Positions 4,678 to 5,969 of a stretch of 5,969 nt of DNA are shown piece after piece. Location: positions 1 through 5,969 of the forward strand of contig JAFGPU010000339.1 in NCBI GenBank assembly GCA_016936035.1, read 5' to 3'. Each line of letters starts with the position of its first letter. Within the stretch, counting starts at the first letter, position 1. Below the pieces are notes generated by a model that had not been told where the DNA came from, did no database searches, and was given only the letters and a program-made list of their open reading frames with translations. The DNA is from Acidimicrobiales bacterium. Lineage in GTDB: Bacteria > Actinomycetota > Acidimicrobiia > Acidimicrobiales > VFJN01. The translations under genes were made by a program, and so were the position numbers.

Positions 4678-5969
4678 GTGGAGCGACGCATCTTCGGCCT
4701 CGAGAACGAGTACGGCGTCACCTGCACACTGCGCGGCCAGCGCCGCCTCAGCCCCGACGAGGTGGCCCGCTACCTCTTCCGGCGGGTCGTCTCGTGGGGC
4801 CGGTCGAGCAACGTGTTCCTGGCCAACGGCGCCCGCCTCTACCTCGACGTGGGCAGCCACCCCGAGTACGCCACACCCGAGTGCGACTCCATCCTCGACC
4901 TGGTCACCCACGACAAGGCGGGCGAGCGCATCCTGGAGCAGCTGCTGGTCTCGGCCGAGGCCCGCCTGCGCGAAGAGGGCATCCGCGGCGTCATCTACCT
5001 GTTCAAGAACAACACCGACTCGGCGGGCAACAGCTACGGCTGCCACGAGAACTACCTCACCTCGCGGCGCGACGACTTCGCCCACTACGCCGAGGTGCTC
5101 ATCCCGTTCTTCGTGTCCCGCCAGATCTTCGCCGGCGCCGGCAAGGTGCTGCAGACGGCGCGGGGCGCCATGTACTGCATCGCCCAGCGGGCAGAGCACA
5201 TCTGGGAGGGCGTCTCCTCTGCGACCACCCGCAGCCGGCCGATCATCAACACCCGCGACGAGCCGCACGCGGACGCCGAGCGCTACCGCCGCCTGCACGT
5301 CATCGTCGGCGACTCCAACATGAGCGAGTACGCCACGTTCCTGAAGGTGGGCGCCACCTCGATCCTGCTGCGCATGCTCGAGGACCCGTCGTTCGTGCTG
5401 CGCGACATGACGTTGGAGAACCCCATCCGCGCCATCCGCGAGATCAGCCACGACCTCACCTGCAAGCGCACGGTGCGGCTCGCGAACGGCCGCGAGGCGT
5501 CGGCGCTCGACATCCAGGCCGAGTACCTCGGCCGGGCCAAGCGCTACGCCGAGACCAAGGGACTGTCGCCGCTCGAGGAGAAGGCGCTGGCCATGTGGGA
5601 GTACTGCCTCACCGGCCTCGAGTCCGACCCCATGAAGCTCGACCGCGAGGTCGACTGGGTCATCAAGCACAAGCTCATCGAGTCCTACGCCGACAAGCAC
5701 GACCTGCCGCTGAGCCATCCCCGGATCGCCCTGATCGACCTGCAGTACCACGACGTCAACCGCGAGCGCGGGCTGTTCTACCGGCTGCAGAGCCGCGACA
5801 TGGTCGAGCGCATGACCACCGACGAGGCCATCGACGAGGCGGTGGAGACGCCGCCGCAGACGACGCGAGCGCGGTTGCGGGGCGAGTTCATCCGCCGGGC
5901 GAAGGAGCGCAAGCGCGACTACACGGTCGACTGGGTGCACCTGAAGCTCAACGACCAGGCCCAGCGCAC
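4678..5969 (+). CDS. pafA: PafA, Pup-protein ligase (3' end cut by window edge)
   Basis: PafA uses ATP to phosphorylate the C-terminal Glu of Pup and joins it to lysine side chains of target proteins. The window holds 430 codons plus two bases; by comparison with M. tuberculosis PafA (452 aa) about 22 residues are missing. GTG 4678 gives [16 protein letters not shown], which aligns residue for residue with the family N-terminus. Glu9 lies on the first metal-binding strand. [16 protein letters not shown] (50-65) contains Asp57, the catalytic base position. Other signatures are [20 protein letters not shown] (108-127), [12 protein letters not shown] (177-188), [20 protein letters not shown] (191-210) and, in the C-terminal domain, [12 protein letters not shown] (394-405) and [14 protein letters not shown] (417-430). 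It shares fold and motifs with Dop at the start of the window; both belong to the carboxylate-amine ligase/glutamine synthetase-like group. pafA stands apart from dop-pup and appears to have its own leaderless promoter. Confidence 0.97.
   Translation, partial: MERRIFGLENEYGVTCTLRGQRRLSPDEVARYLFRRVVSWGRSSNVFLANGARLYLDVGSHPEYATPECDSILDLVTHDKAGERILEQLLVSAEARLREEGIRGVIYLFKNNTDSAGNSYGCHENYLTSRRDDFAHYAEVLIPFFVSRQIFAGAGKVLQTARGAMYCIAQRAEHIWEGVSSATTRSRPIINTRDEPHADAERYRRLHVIVGDSNMSEYATFLKVGATSILLRMLEDPSFVLRDMTLENPIRAIREISHDLTCKRTVRLANGREASALDIQAEYLGRAKRYAETKGLSPLEEKALAMWEYCLTGLESDPMKLDREVDWVIKHKLIESYADKHDLPLSHPRIALIDLQYHDVNRERGLFYRLQSRDMVERMTTDEAIDEAVETPPQTTRARLRGEFIRRAKERKRDYTVDWVHLKLNDQAQR

Noticed and set aside
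4618..5940. Long minus-strand open frame (440 codons) antisense to pafA
   Set aside because: The plus strand encodes clear PafA over the whole length. The antisense frame is a GC-rich codon-bias shadow, rich in Val, Leu, Ala, Asp and His with no recognisable domain.
1..5969. tRNA, rRNA, CRISPR array, insertion sequence or phage genes
   Set aside because: The window is almost fully covered by conserved housekeeping-type genes. I saw no regularly spaced repeats, transposase motifs or RNA-gene signatures in the short gaps.

Overview
This is a GC-rich (roughly 70 %) stretch of actinobacterial chromosome carrying the Pup-proteasome system. The genes are recognised from strong similarity, recalled from memory, to Mycobacterium tuberculosis Dop, Pup, PrcB, PrcA and PafA. 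Gene order is dop (5' end cut off) - pup - HAD phosphatase - prcB - prcA, then a small DUF2007-type membrane protein gene on the minus strand, then pafA (3' end cut off). The locus order, the HAD gene between pup and prcB, and a Pup ending in Glu all differ from M. tuberculosis. A non-mycobacterial, possibly deep-branching actinomycete (for example Acidimicrobiia) would fit, but the lineage is inference.

Layout: 1-1287 is dop without its first ~75 codons. 1308-1505 is pup, 20 nt behind dop and with its own ribosome binding site. 1506-1648 is an intergenic stretch with a small hairpin and then a strong intrinsic terminator (12-bp perfect stem plus T-tract). 1649-2467 is a Cof-like HAD hydrolase. 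2523-3368 (prcB) and 3365-4192 (prcA) overlap by ATGA. 4208-4540 (minus) is the DUF2007-type gene, convergent with prcA; a hairpin containing both stop codons separates them. 4541-4677 is a divergent promoter region. 4678-5969 is pafA.

Together: PafA ligates Pup to lysines of target proteins. Dop removes Pup, and in species whose Pup ends in Gln it also deamidates it. PrcA and PrcB form the 20S core that degrades pupylated substrates. The ATPase (Mpa/ARC) is not in the window. Pup here already ends Gly-Gly-Glu, so deamidation should not be needed and Dop should act mainly as depupylase.

Regulation visible in sequence: pup, HAD and prcA have Shine-Dalgarno sequences. prcB, pafA and the DUF2007-type gene have none; each instead has a TANNNT -10-like hexamer 6-8 nt before its start codon, the arrangement expected for leaderless mRNAs. 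With the terminator after pup, this suggests that dop-pup, prcBA and pafA are separate transcription units. The system itself is well known; the new points are in its local organisation.
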